This document shows positions 15,265 through 24,987 of a stretch of DNA of 64,000 nt, in pieces. Origin of the DNA: Polaribacter sp. HaHaR_3_91 (GTDB taxonomy: Bacteria; Bacteroidota; Bacteroidia; Flavobacteriales; Flavobacteriaceae); contig NZ_CP058986.1 in the NCBI RefSeq assembly GCF_019278525.1, forward strand, positions 2,204,001 through 2,268,000, in the 5' to 3' direction. Every line of letters starts with the position of its first letter. The first letter of the stretch is position 1. The translations under genes and the position numbers were made by a program. The notes below the pieces were generated by a model. The model was given only the letters and a program-made list of their open reading frames with translations. It was not told where the DNA came from and ran no database searches.

Positions 15265-17622
15265 ATGAAATTTATACAAATTAAAAAGCTACTCCTATTT
15301 TTCATTCCATTATCTGTAATAACGTATCTAGTTATCGATAATTATTATACAATTATTACTGAAAATCAATTGGAGATTATTAAAAATGGAGCTGCTAATG
15401 ATTTGAATTCTAAAGGAATTTTAATTAATGATATGTATAAATATCTAGCAAAAGACATTGATATTATTGATTGGGAGTATAAAAAAGATTTTGCGTTAGA
15501 TTTAGAACCAAATAAAGACAAATTAGAAGACCTTTTTCTTCATTTAGCTAATTTACAAACTACTTATGATCAAGTTCGTTTTATAGATACATTGGGTAAT
15601 GAAATTGTTCGTGTAGATTTTGATAGTATCAATGCAGCAAAAGTTACAGATTATAAGAAGCTTCAAAATAAAAGTGATCGATACTATTTTAAAAATGCTC
15701 AGAAATTAGAAAAAGATGATATCTATTTTTCTGATATTGATTTGAATATGGAATATGGTAAAATTGAAATCCCATACAATCCAGTACTTAGAGTCGCTAA
15801 AAAAGTATATACCACAGATGGAAATTGGAATGGTGTATTGATTATCAATTATTTTATGGACAATCTGTTTCATAAATTATCTACTCAGAGTAATCTAGAA
15901 TATACTAGTTTTGAACTAAGAACCGCAGAGGGATTCAACTTAGTTTCAGAAGACACACACAAGAACTTTAAGCACATTACGTCTAGTTCTGATAGTTTGG
16001 CGTTATACAATACAGACCAAGAATTTTGGAGTGAAATTCAGAAAAATCCTGTTGGAAATTATGCATCTAAAGATGTGCTCTATCTTTATAAAAATTTAAA
16101 AATAGATAGCAATAGTACCAAAAATAGTAATTATAAAGCCAAAACATCATTTTTACTTATTCATAAAATAGATTTAAAAAAAGTACAAGCCTCTCAGTTT
16201 ATTTATGTTTTCTACAAATGGTCTTCTTTTATTATTATAATCGTTTTAATACTTTTTGTGTTATTAGGAATTCAATATTACAATCATAAATTGCATGTTC
16301 AAAATAATTCGTTACAAGGTAAAAATGATGAATTAGAAAATTTAAAAAATAAACTTCAAGAAACTTTAAGAATCAAATTAGATGAATTAAACCTGACGGA
16401 GAAAAAGTATTATTCGATCTTTAATAATGCAGGTATTGGAATTACACTAATCGATTTAGAAGGAAAACCTGTATTTACAAACAAAAAATTAATAGATGTT
16501 TTAGGATATTCAGATAAAGAACTGAAACAAATGACTTTTTCTGATTTTACATACCCTGATGATTTAGAAACCGATTTGATTCAATTTAATAAATTAATAA
16601 ATAGAGAGATAGACTCTTACAACATAGAAAAACGATATGTACGTAAAGATAAAGAGGTTATTTGGGGTGATTTAAACGTTTCTCTATTACTTAATGACGA
16701 AAACGAAATTATAAATGTAATAGGTGCTGTTAGTGATATTACAGAACGTAAAGAAGCACAAAAAGAAACTAAAAACCTTAAAAAAATAATTCACAGTCTA
16801 AACTATATTGCAACAGTTTTAAAAATTGATTCTACAGAGAATATTTCTGAAGTGAATGAATCTGTTAATTTAGTAAAATACATAGAAAAGCAATCGGAAG
16901 ATATTTTAAATGCCAACAAAGCAAGAGAAGAGCTTTTAACAAATTTAGAACACAAAAATACCGAGTTAAACAACTATGCACATATTGTTTCACATGATTT
17001 AAAATCGCCTTTAAGAAGCATTTATACCTTACTAAATTGGATTCAAGAAGAACCTGAAAATACATTAACAGAAGAAAGCAACATGTATGCTCAATTAATT
17101 TTAGAGAACCTAGAAAAAATGGAATCTCTAATTACGGGAATCTTAAGTTACTCGAGTATAGACGATGATAAAATGTCTGAATACGAGATTAATACGCATG
17201 ATTTGGTGAACGAAATTGTAAAATTAATTCTTGTGCCAAAATCTATTGAAATTAAGATAGATCAAAACCTTCCTATTATTAATGGAAATAAACATCGAGT
17301 TCTTCAGGTGTTTCAGAATTTAATTCAGAATGCTATAAAAAGTATCACGAATGAAACAGGTAAAATTGAAGTTGGTGTAAAAGAAATGCCTGATTTTTGG
17401 GAGTTCTATGTAAAAGATAACGGAAAAGGAATTGAAGAAAAATACTTCAAAAAAATATTTGAGCTATTTCAAAGTATAGATGAGAGTGAAACTAAATCAG
17501 GAATTGGGCTTTCTATTGTTAAGAAAGTAATTCATTTTTACAAAGGAGAAATTTGGGTAAAAAGTGAAGTTGCTAAAGGAACTACTTTTTACTTTACGCT
17601 TCCTAAGATTTCAAATAAATGA
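15265..17622 (+). CDS. PAS domain sensor histidine kinase
   Basis: This 785-residue membrane kinase has a first helix at about 8-25, an extracytoplasmic sensor of about 280 residues with Cache-like features (YYFKNAQKLEKDDIYFSDIDLN), a second helix at about 312-335 and a coiled coil. A PAS domain at about 380-500 follows (YYSIFNNAGIGITLIDLEGKP, ending GAVSDITERK). The HisKA helix has IVSHDLKSPLRSI with the phospho-acceptor at His576. The ATPase domain has an N box FQNLIQNAIKS and G boxes VKDNGKGI and SGIGLSIVKK. No response regulator is adjacent, so it is an orphan kinase whose signal is unknown. Confidence 0.92.
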   Translation: MKFIQIKKLLLFFIPLSVITYLVIDNYYTIITENQLEIIKNGAANDLNSKGILINDMYKYLAKDIDIIDWEYKKDFALDLEPNKDKLEDLFLHLANLQTTYDQVRFIDTLGNEIVRVDFDSINAAKVTDYKKLQNKSDRYYFKNAQKLEKDDIYFSDIDLNMEYGKIEIPYNPVLRVAKKVYTTDGNWNGVLIINYFMDNLFHKLSTQSNLEYTSFELRTAEGFNLVSEDTHKNFKHITSSSDSLALYNTDQEFWSEIQKNPVGNYASKDVLYLYKNLKIDSNSTKNSNYKAKTSFLLIHKIDLKKVQASQFIYVFYKWSSFIIIIVLILFVLLGIQYYNHKLHVQNNSLQGKNDELENLKNKLQETLRIKLDELNLTEKKYYSIFNNAGIGITLIDLEGKPVFTNKKLIDVLGYSDKELKQMTFSDFTYPDDLETDLIQFNKLINREIDSYNIEKRYVRKDKEVIWGDLNVSLLLNDENEIINVIGAVSDITERKEAQKETKNLKKIIHSLNYIATVLKIDSTENISEVNESVNLVKYIEKQSEDILNANKAREELLTNLEHKNTELNNYAHIVSHDLKSPLRSIYTLLNWIQEEPENTLTEESNMYAQLILENLEKMESLITGILSYSSIDDDKMSEYEINTHDLVNEIVKLILVPKSIEIKIDQNLPIINGNKHRVLQVFQNLIQNAIKSITNETGKIEVGVKEMPDFWEFYVKDNGKGIEEKYFKKIFELFQSIDESETKSGIGLSIVKKVIHFYKGEIWVKSEVAKGTTFYFTLPKISNK

Positions 17623-17661
17623 AAAACACTTTTAATATCCACTTTGTAAAGTTGATAAAAC

Positions 17662-17700
17662 AAAAAAATCTAAGCTTATTAAGCTTAGATTTTTTGTTTT
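17662..17700. terminator. Bidirectional terminator between histidine kinase and M1 peptidase
   Basis: ATCTAAGCTTA at 17668-17678 pairs with TAAGCTTAGAT at 17680-17690, extended by an A tract on the left and a T tract on the right. It serves both convergent genes. Confidence 0.85.
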
Positions 17701-17726
17701 TAAGAGACTGTGTTGAAAAGGAATCG

Positions 17727-20168
17727 TTATAATAACTTTGCCATTCCTTCTTTTATAATTTCTGTATTTCTAACTTTATTATCTGTGTCTTTTGCCTTTT
17801 GATCACTTATCATGGTTCTCATTAAATTGATAACCACTTTATCAAAATTAAAGGACTTATATTGATTTCCTTTAACCACCATATCATCTACTAAATTCTG
17901 AATTGCCTCAGAATTATTACTTTCAGAGATTTGTTTAAATGCTTTTTGATACAAGTTTTTTGTAGCATCGTCTCCTGTTAAAAACATACCAGATAACACG
18001 CTTTTTGCTATAAAAGGCAATTCGTTTTCGTCTTTTTCTTCAATGTAAATACGTGTTAAAGGCGTCGCTAATATTTTTCTAATTTCATCTGGTAATTCTC
18101 TAGACTTAGCAACTGCTGTTGGTTTGTCTATATAATACATGGCAACCAAAGATTTTCCTATTACAGAATACGATTTACTTTGTAAGCCTTTCTCGAAAAT
18201 ACCTTTTAATTCTGGATCTGTTAATTTACCCAAAGTTTCAATAGCGGTTGCTTGTACTAATGTTTTCTCATCATTATTTGCCATTTGCATTATTTTATGA
18301 ATGGCATCTTTTTTAGAAAACTTATTTATTAAGTCGATTTTCTGTAAAGCAAGTATTCTAATTTTGTAAGAAGCATCACTCATTGCTCCCTCAACTGCAT
18401 TAAATGCATCTTTTTCTTCCTGTTTCTTAGCGACTTCTAATAAAGCTTCTCTTCTATGTTGATAGTTCTCTGCATTTTTTAACTGAAAGATATAATCACT
18501 TAAAACCTTGTTCTCTGTTATTTCAGATAGCAAAACTCCATCAGCATTTATCTGAATTAACGTTGGTTGTTTTGTATAAGGAAACGTAAAAGAAGCGTCA
18601 TTTCCATTTACAAAAACGTTATGTCTTGTTTTTTTTCCGTTTTCGAAAATATCAATGGCTAAAGGAAATTTAAACTCATTTACATTTAATTGTAAAAGGT
18701 TTACAGTTACTTTTTTCTGAATGGTATTATAGTCATAAGAAACCTCTATTCTTGGATGTCCTGCTCCAAAATACCATTGGTTAAAAAACCAGTTTAAGTC
18801 TTTCCCTGTTATTTTTTCAAAAACCAATCTTAATTGATGAACTTCTGCTGCTTGGTATTTATTTTCAGTTAAAAATGTTTTTAATCCTAAGAAAAAAGCT
18901 TCATCACCTAAATAGTTTCGCAACATATGTAAAATAGCACCACCTTTATTATAGCTCACTAAATCGAACATATCTTCTTTATCCACATAGTTAAAACGAA
19001 CCAAATGTTTATCTGTATTTTGTCCGTCTAAATACGCCTGACTATCTTCAAATAAATGCATGTCTGCATCTAATTTTCCGTACTTATGCTCTCTCCAAAG
19101 GTATTCACTGTAATTTGCAAAAGACTCGTTTAACGTTAAATTAGACCAACTTTCTGAAGTAACCAAATCTCCAAACCAATGATGAAAAAGCTCGTGTGCA
19201 ATGGTGTTTTCTTGTGTGTTTTCATCAATTAATTGACCTGGTGTTTGGTAGGCTTGTTCTCCATGAATTACTGCTGTTGTGTTTTCCATTGCACCAGAAA
19301 CATAATCTCTTCCTACAATTTGGCTATATTTATTCCAAGGATACTCTACTCCTAAGATGTCCGAAAAGAAACCAATCATTTCCGGAGTTAAACCAAAAAT
19401 ATCTTTTGCATACGGAGCATATTCTTTTTCTACATAGTAATCTACAGGAATATTTTTATACGAATCTTTAATAACCTCATACTCTCCTACTCCCATAAAA
19501 AATAAGTAAGGCGCATGTTTTTGATCCATTTTCCAATAATCGGTTCTGTTTGTTCCGTTTTTAATTGAACTTTCTAATTTTCCGTTAGAAAGTGTTACAA
19601 ACTTATCTGGAACCGTAATATAAATTTCTTGTGTAGTTTTCTGATTCGGACTGTCTATGGTAGGAAACCAACAGCTGCTTGCTTCTGTTTCACCTTGCGT
19701 CCAGATTTGTGTTGGCTTGTTTTTGTCAGAACCATCAGCATTTATAAAATATAATCCTTTTGCATCGGTTATTGCAGCACTTCCTTTTTGTTGTACTTTT
19801 TCTGGACGTGCAGTATATTTTATATAAAGTGTAAACTCTTCGTCTTTTTTATATTCTTTTGGTAGGTCTATAACAATGCTTGCATCATCATAATTATAGT
19901 CTAATTTCTTGTTATCTAAAGAAACTTGATGAATAACCATCGCTTTTGCATCTAATGTAATTTTATTAGTTGCATAAAAGTGAGGTTTGGCAGTAACCCA
20001 AGCTTCTCCATTTAGCTGTTTTTCATTGAAGTTAAAATCAACCTTTAATTTTGTATGAACTAGATCGTTAATTTTATCTCTTTCTGGTTTATAAGTAGTA
20101 TAGTTTTGAGCAAAACTGATCGTACTCACTAAAATTAAAACAATAAACAGCACTTTTTTAATCATCAT
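17727..20168 (-). CDS. M1 family metallo-aminopeptidase
   Basis: This 813-residue protein has a signal peptide (KKVLFIVLILVSTISFAQ) and is periplasmic or surface-exposed. The M1 features are complete: substrate motif GAMENT at about residue 292, zinc site HELFHHWFGDLV at about 324 with the downstream Glu in LNESFANY, and the catalytic Tyr region about 90 residues later. The C-terminal 250 residues form HEAT-like helical repeats (TLVQATAIETLGKLTDPELKG). It removes N-terminal amino acids from peptides, serving protein nutrition. It is monocistronic, with its own promoter. Confidence 0.93.
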   Translation of the reverse strand: MMIKKVLFIVLILVSTISFAQNYTTYKPERDKINDLVHTKLKVDFNFNEKQLNGEAWVTAKPHFYATNKITLDAKAMVIHQVSLDNKKLDYNYDDASIVIDLPKEYKKDEEFTLYIKYTARPEKVQQKGSAAITDAKGLYFINADGSDKNKPTQIWTQGETEASSCWFPTIDSPNQKTTQEIYITVPDKFVTLSNGKLESSIKNGTNRTDYWKMDQKHAPYLFFMGVGEYEVIKDSYKNIPVDYYVEKEYAPYAKDIFGLTPEMIGFFSDILGVEYPWNKYSQIVGRDYVSGAMENTTAVIHGEQAYQTPGQLIDENTQENTIAHELFHHWFGDLVTSESWSNLTLNESFANYSEYLWREHKYGKLDADMHLFEDSQAYLDGQNTDKHLVRFNYVDKEDMFDLVSYNKGGAILHMLRNYLGDEAFFLGLKTFLTENKYQAAEVHQLRLVFEKITGKDLNWFFNQWYFGAGHPRIEVSYDYNTIQKKVTVNLLQLNVNEFKFPLAIDIFENGKKTRHNVFVNGNDASFTFPYTKQPTLIQINADGVLLSEITENKVLSDYIFQLKNAENYQHRREALLEVAKKQEEKDAFNAVEGAMSDASYKIRILALQKIDLINKFSKKDAIHKIMQMANNDEKTLVQATAIETLGKLTDPELKGIFEKGLQSKSYSVIGKSLVAMYYIDKPTAVAKSRELPDEIRKILATPLTRIYIEEKDENELPFIAKSVLSGMFLTGDDATKNLYQKAFKQISESNNSEAIQNLVDDMVVKGNQYKSFNFDKVVINLMRTMISDQKAKDTDNKVRNTEIIKEGMAKLL

Positions 20169-20484
20169 AAATTATATTTTCGTAAAGTTTCAAAAGTAAT
20201 AAATATTACTAGTGCAATTCGTTAATTAGCCGTTAAATAGTTGATAGTTACAGTTGCTGTCTGCTATGTTTTATATCTGTGATGTAAAAAAAGGAGTCAA
20301 AAGGAAAAAAACTTGCAATTTTGTTATTTTAAATGAAGAGAATAACGACATAAAGTTAAGTGTAAATTGGTTTTATTTATGTTTACATTTTAATTTTCAT
20401 AGAAAGGACAATTATAGATCTCATTCATTTTTTAGAATATTTCTTATCCTTTAAAATAGAAGTAATTAATTCGGAGTCAAAAAA
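20169..20484. other. Intergenic region upstream of M1 peptidase gene
   Basis: About 315 bp of AT-rich DNA. It holds the minus-strand promoter for the M1 gene at 20191-20217 and otherwise a 66-codon frame with no recognisable features, considered chance. Confidence 0.5.
20191..20217 (-). promoter_or_regulatory. Probable promoter of the M1 peptidase gene
   Basis: On the minus strand TTG (20217-20215) is followed after 16 bases by TACTTTTG (20198-20191), close to the TTG/TAnnTTTG consensus though one base short of the usual spacing. It lies 23 bases upstream of the ATG at 20168. Confidence 0.5.
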
Positions 20485-20516
20485 AAAGCTGTAATTTCTA
20501 ATGAAATTACAGCTTT
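20481..20516 (-). terminator. Terminator of the sigma/DUF4252 operon
   Basis: A 14-bp stem AAAGCTGTAATTTC (20485-20498) with its complement at 20503-20516, a 4-base loop, and an A run on the plus strand that reads as a T run on the minus strand. It lies 20 bp after the stop of the last minus-strand gene of the operon. Confidence 0.85.
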
Positions 20517-20535
20517 AAACTTATTATAAGAAGAT

Positions 20536-21078
20536 TTATTTACCTTTAAAAATGGCACTAAATTGCTCTAGGTTTACGTTGTCTCCATCAAATTTAACGT
20601 TGTTCATCATTTCTATAATTTTAGCAGGATTCATATTGTCGCCTAATAAACGGGCAACTCCTACTCCTATTTCATTACCGTAACCAAAAGCAATTACTTC
20701 ATCGATAGATTCTGTATCCCCAGTATAGTAAATACTTACGTTCATTCCCTGTGCTTTTAGAGACATTAAAGATTTATAATCTTCATTATCTTTAAAAATA
20801 CTTTTTAATTTAATTTTCTCAACTTCATACGCTGCTTCATTTCCTTTAATTGGCAAAGCTACTACGTTAACTTTTCGTATACTTTTTAACGTTTGTTTTA
20901 CTTCGTCTGAAACAACTTCCGATTTTAACTGCAAAAAGCTTGTAGGAATATCTACAGTTATAAAACCTGATTTTTCTTGACTTTCGACTAAATATCCTTG
21001 TAATGATTTTTCATTTTTACATGAAGTAATCATCAAAACAAGTAATAAAAGTGAAAGTATTTTGGTTATATTTTTCAT
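20536..21078 (-). CDS. DUF4252 domain-containing lipoprotein
   Basis: This 180-residue protein has a lipoprotein signal (KILSLLLLVLMITSC, Cys about residue 20) and matches DUF4252 through its SFLQLKSEVVSDEVKQTLKSIRKVNVVALP and DNVNLEQFSAIF segments. It is the last gene of an ECF sigma factor operon. Function is unknown; the family is regularly found beside such sigma factors in Flavobacteriia, suggesting a role in envelope stress sensing. Confidence 0.78.
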   Translation of the reverse strand: MKNITKILSLLLLVLMITSCKNEKSLQGYLVESQEKSGFITVDIPTSFLQLKSEVVSDEVKQTLKSIRKVNVVALPIKGNEAAYEVEKIKLKSIFKDNEDYKSLMSLKAQGMNVSIYYTGDTESIDEVIAFGYGNEIGVGVARLLGDNMNPAKIIEMMNNVKFDGDNVNLEQFSAIFKGK

Positions 21079-21196
21079 GATTTATTTTAAGTTTTTGTTG
21101 ATATATTGTCTTTTTGAGCTCAGTTGAAAATTACCTCTATCGTTTTAGAACTGATAAAGTTCTCAACTGCACTCTAGAAGATATTATTTTAATGAT

Positions 21197-21703
21197 TTAA
21201 TTTTTAGAAAAAGTGTCTGCTAATTCAGACATTTTATTAATATCTATGTTTCCTGTTAAAGAAACAACAATCGCGTCTGCCTGTCCACTTGTTTGTTTAT
21301 CAACACCTTTAATAAACATTAAAACTTCACTCACATAATCTTTATTTGGTGTAGATTGGACATAAATTTTTACACGAGAATTATCGTCTTTAATACGCAT
21401 TAACTGTGTTAAATTCTGCTTCTTAATTGCAGCATTTGCCATTGCCTCCATTTTATTTGCGATGTCTGTATCTTTTGTAGAAAACATTTTAAATTCTTTT
21501 AAATCTTGAATCATTTGAAAGACTTTCATGCCTTCGTTATCATCTACTTTAACATTTTTAAACTTAGAAATTAATTCAAAAGCATCTTTGGTAACTACTA
21601 CCATGTCTACTCCGTTCATATCTTCTAAAGTGTCAAAAAATGACTGTGCGCTTGTTACCATTGGGGCAACGACTAACGCTATTAATATTGCTATTTTTTT
21701 CAT
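21197..21703 (-). CDS. DUF4252 domain-containing secreted protein
   Basis: This 168-residue protein has a signal peptide (KKIAILIALVVAPMVTSAQ) and no lipobox, so it is periplasmic. The mature part is typical DUF4252: SFFDTLEDMNGVDMVVVTKDAFELISKF, LMRIKDDNSRVKIYV and VVSLTGNIDINKMSELAD. It is paralogous to the neighbouring lipoprotein. The two may form a membrane-anchored/soluble pair controlled by the upstream sigma factor. Confidence 0.82.
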   Translation of the reverse strand: MKKIAILIALVVAPMVTSAQSFFDTLEDMNGVDMVVVTKDAFELISKFKNVKVDDNEGMKVFQMIQDLKEFKMFSTKDTDIANKMEAMANAAIKKQNLTQLMRIKDDNSRVKIYVQSTPNKDYVSEVLMFIKGVDKQTSGQADAIVVSLTGNIDINKMSELADTFSKN

Positions 21704-21745
21704 AATTTCTGTGTTTACTTGGTTTTACTATTGTTACTTGGTTTT

Positions 21746-22168
21746 TTATTTTAATATTTTTTTTACGGTATCTTCATAAGTATATAAGGTTGCCACCGCT
21801 TGCTCTCCTTTTTGAAGGTTAGATGATAAAAGCATTAACCCTTTACTTATTTGCTCGAATTGTTTTTTAGCTTGGTATCTTTTGTATTCTTGCTGACCAA
21901 TAAATACACTAAATAATAAGACTACAGACGCTGCAACAGATAACCATTTTAAGTTTCTCTTTTTAGATTTCTTAGGTTCTAACTCAATGGTTTTTGTGTA
22001 CGTTTCATCCTTGCTAGCAGCAAAATAATTAAACATGTATTCGTATTCTTGCAAATGTGGTGCAACATTCCCTCCTGTGAAATAGTTTCTTAGGGTTGTT
22101 TCTTCTTGCAAAGACGTTTCTGCGTTTTCGTATTTTTCTACTAATTTTTCTATGTTAGCTAACTCCAT
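21746..22168 (-). CDS. Membrane protein, probable anti-sigma partner
   Basis: This 140-residue protein has a cytoplasmic N-terminal part of about 75 residues, one transmembrane segment (LKWLSVAASVVLLFSVFIG) and a short helical periplasmic tail. Its start overlaps the sigma factor gene by 14 bp, so the two are translationally coupled. That topology and position fit an anti-sigma factor, although no ZAS or FecR motif is present. The assignment rests on context. Confidence 0.65.
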   Translation of the reverse strand: MELANIEKLVEKYENAETSLQEETTLRNYFTGGNVAPHLQEYEYMFNYFAASKDETYTKTIELEPKKSKKRNLKWLSVAASVVLLFSVFIGQQEYKRYQAKKQFEQISKGLMLLSSNLQKGEQAVATLYTYEDTVKKILK

Positions 22169-22664
22169 AGTTATGTTTTTTAATTAATTGTTCTCTTATT
22201 GTTTTTCTTGCTCTAGACAATGCTACTCGTACTGCAGTAGGTTTCATATCTACCATTTTGCAGATTTCATCAAAATCATATTGTTCAATATCTCTTAATT
22301 GAATAATAATTTTTTGTTGCTCTGGCAATGCTGCTATCAATTGGTGCACTTGGTTTACACTGTCTCGATGTTCTACTTGCTTATCTAAAGACGTATCTTT
22401 TTCTTTATAATTACTGTGTATTAATGTTAAATTACTTGCTTGTTTACTTTTTAAACGATCATAACAATAGTTTTTTGTCATGGTCATAGCAAACGCTTCA
22501 ACATTTTTATAATCAGCAATCTTTTCTTTGCTTTTCCATAATTTAAAGATCAGCTCTTGTGTAGCATCTTCAGCTTCTTCTGTAGAAACTAAAAGTCTTT
22601 TTGCTAAACGGAAGACTTTATCCTTAAAGGGTAAAACAACTTTTAAAAAGTCTGACTGGTTCAT
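22155..22664 (-). CDS. ECF-type RNA polymerase sigma factor
   Basis: This 169-residue sigma-70 family protein has region 2 (FRLAKRLLVSTEEAEDATQELIFKLWKSKEKI) and region 4 (IAALPEQQKIIIQLRDIEQYDFDEICKMVDMKPTAVRVALSRARKTIRE). It heads an operon with a probable anti-sigma membrane protein and two DUF4252 proteins and is divergent from an S41 protease gene. It probably directs transcription in response to an envelope signal. Confidence 0.92.
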   Translation of the reverse strand: MNQSDFLKVVLPFKDKVFRLAKRLLVSTEEAEDATQELIFKLWKSKEKIADYKNVEAFAMTMTKNYCYDRLKSKQASNLTLIHSNYKEKDTSLDKQVEHRDSVNQVHQLIAALPEQQKIIIQLRDIEQYDFDEICKMVDMKPTAVRVALSRARKTIREQLIKKHNYGVS

Positions 22665-22808
22665 TTGGTTTGGTTGATTTTTGATGTAAACTGATCTATA
22701 ATATCGGGTTTACATAATTAAGACGATGCACAATATATTTTGTTACAACATATTTAAAAATAATACTATTTCTTTTTATATTGCGTTGTATTCTATAAAC
22801 ATAAATTT

Positions 22809-24281
22809 ATGAAGTTTAAATTATTCCCTAAAATAATATTTGTTTTCATTGTTTCTCTACTCTTTTTTAACTGTGATAAAAGTGAAGATGGCATTCCCAC
22901 TGATTTAGAAGTTGAAAATTTTGTTTGGGGAGGTCTAAATGCTTACTATTTATGGCAAAGTGATGTTCCTGATTTGTCTGACTTACGTTTTAGCAATCAG
23001 AATCAATTAAATAGTTATTTAGAAGGTTTTTCATCTCCAGAAAATTTATTTGATAATTTATTATATACAGCAGAGAATGGTTATCCAGCAAATGAAAAGG
23101 GTTATGATCGTTTTTCTTGGATTGTTGATGATTATGTTGCTTTAGAAAATGCTTTTCAGGGAATTACTGTAAGCAACGGAATGGACTTTCAATTATATTT
23201 AGAAAACGGAAGTACTACCAATGTTTATGGCGTTGTTAGATATGTAGTACCTGGTTCTGATGCAAAAACACAAGGAGTTTTAAGAGGTATGGTTTTTAGT
23301 AGTGTTGATGGAACTCAAATTACAGCAAATAATTATCAAGATTTATTATTTGGTACAAATACAGATTACACCATTAATTTAGCCGATTTTAATGGTGGAA
23401 ACCCAATTTTAAACGGTACTTCTATTGCTTTAAGTAAAATTCAATTACAAGAAAACCCAGTAGCAATTGTAGAAACTTTTACTGAAGGAACTAAAAAAAT
23501 TGGATATTTATTATACAACCAATTTGCAAGTTCTTATGATAGTGAATTAAACGCTGCTTTTGGGACTTTTAAGGCAAGTGGACTTACAGATTTAATCGTA
23601 GATTTACGCTACAATGGTGGTGGATCTGTGCAAACAGCAACGTATTTAGGTAGTATGATTACTACAGAGTCTAATACAACTGTTTTTTCTAAACAAGTTT
23701 GGAATGAAAAAGTAATGGAAAATAATGATGCTAGTAATTTTATAAATTATTTTACCGATAAAATTACAGATACAAACGAATCTATCAATAGTTTAAACCT
23801 TTCTACTGTCTATTTTATTGTTTCCGAAGATACCGCATCTGCATCTGAATTGGTTATAAATGCTTTAAGTGCTTATATTGATGTAAAATTAGTGGGTACA
23901 CAAACTGTGGGTAAGCAAGTAGGATCTATTACCTTATATGATTCTGAAGGTTATGGAAGAAATGGTGCAGACTTAAACACCAATCACACCTACGCAATGC
24001 AACCTATTGTTTTAGAAATAAAAAATGCTAATGAAGAAAATAATCCTAATGGATATACAGCAGAAGTTCAATTGGAAGAAGATTTTGGTCTAGATACTGG
24101 TGTTATAAATTTAGGTGAATTAGGAAGTAAAACAGAACCTTTATTAGCGAGAACTATTCAATATATAACTACTGGAGCTAGATCTACAGGAAAAACGATA
24201 ACTACTTTCAATAAAAATAAAATTACCAATTCTAAATTACAAAGACCTTTTGCAAACGAAATGTATGTAGATTTTAAATAA
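22809..24281 (+). CDS. S41 family C-terminal processing peptidase (lipoprotein)
   Basis: This 490-residue protein has a lipoprotein signal (FIVSLLFFNC, Cys about residue 22). A helical N-terminal domain precedes a PDZ-like segment (YVVPGSDAKTQGVLRGMVFSSVDGTQI), then the S41 catalytic core with LIVDLRYNGGGSVQTA, the serine motif DTASASELVINAL and the lysine in TVGKQVGS. The Ser-Lys dyad is complete. It cleaves or trims proteins at the cell surface. It is divergent from the sigma factor operon. Confidence 0.9.
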   Translation: MKFKLFPKIIFVFIVSLLFFNCDKSEDGIPTDLEVENFVWGGLNAYYLWQSDVPDLSDLRFSNQNQLNSYLEGFSSPENLFDNLLYTAENGYPANEKGYDRFSWIVDDYVALENAFQGITVSNGMDFQLYLENGSTTNVYGVVRYVVPGSDAKTQGVLRGMVFSSVDGTQITANNYQDLLFGTNTDYTINLADFNGGNPILNGTSIALSKIQLQENPVAIVETFTEGTKKIGYLLYNQFASSYDSELNAAFGTFKASGLTDLIVDLRYNGGGSVQTATYLGSMITTESNTTVFSKQVWNEKVMENNDASNFINYFTDKITDTNESINSLNLSTVYFIVSEDTASASELVINALSAYIDVKLVGTQTVGKQVGSITLYDSEGYGRNGADLNTNHTYAMQPIVLEIKNANEENNPNGYTAEVQLEEDFGLDTGVINLGELGSKTEPLLARTIQYITTGARSTGKTITTFNKNKITNSKLQRPFANEMYVDFK

Positions 24282-24306
24282 TTAGAATTGAAACTTATAA
24301 AAAAAT

Positions 24307-24969
24307 CAGCTGGCGCGAGCGTCCCGCTCGTGCTTCTACATAATATTTATTTATTCAAAAAATAATAATTTAAAACAGCATATATCAGCTTTTTGTAAAT
24401 TGCTTGTTGACTTTTTATTATTGTGTCACGAGCGTCTCACTCGTATTTCTACGTAATATTTATTCATTTATTCAAAAAATATTAATTTAAAACAGTATAT
24501 ATCAGCTTTTTCTAATTTTCTTTTTGACTTTTTTGGTATAGTGTCACGAGCGGGACGCTCGCGCTAGCAGCAGATAATGATATTAGCCTCTAGCTTAAAA
24601 TGAGTATAATTGATATTGAAAAACAGAGTGTAGCCAATTAGTAGATTCTATAAATAGTTTTAATCAATAATAACATGCATTTAAGTTAGCGCGAGCGTCT
24701 CGCTCGTGTCTATACACATAACGTGTTATTTTATTAAAAAGCTAATCATTAAAATATCTGATGTTTGCTTTTTATAAATTGCTTGTTGACTTCTTATTAT
24801 TGTGTCACGAGCGGAACGCTCGCGTTAACGGACAGTAATTATGAGTTTCTAGTTTAAAATAAATATTATTTGACTTGTAGAAAACTAATTGCTGCAACAA
24901 GTAATTCTACAAACAATTTCAATCAATAATAACATGTATTCAAGCTAGCGAGAGCGTCTCGCTCGTGCC
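24307..24969. repeat. REP palindrome array, upstream of RAYT gene (6 elements)
   Basis: Six GC-rich hairpins built on CGAGCG-TCC-CGCTCG occur at about 24309, 24427, 24545, 24689, 24806 and 24944, alternating in orientation in an otherwise very AT-rich background. They stand in pairs about 118 bp apart, with partly conserved spacers such as AAATTGCTTGTTGACTT. The GC-rich islands stand out sharply from the flanks. They are REP/BIME-like elements and the likely substrates of the RAYT protein encoded at 24988. Confidence 0.9.
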
Positions 24970-24987
24970 TCTTGCCATCACAATAAT

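Noticed and set aside
20254..20454. 66-codon plus-strand frame
   Set aside because: No family features, low-complexity AT-rich composition, and position in the promoter gap of the M1 gene; taken as chance.
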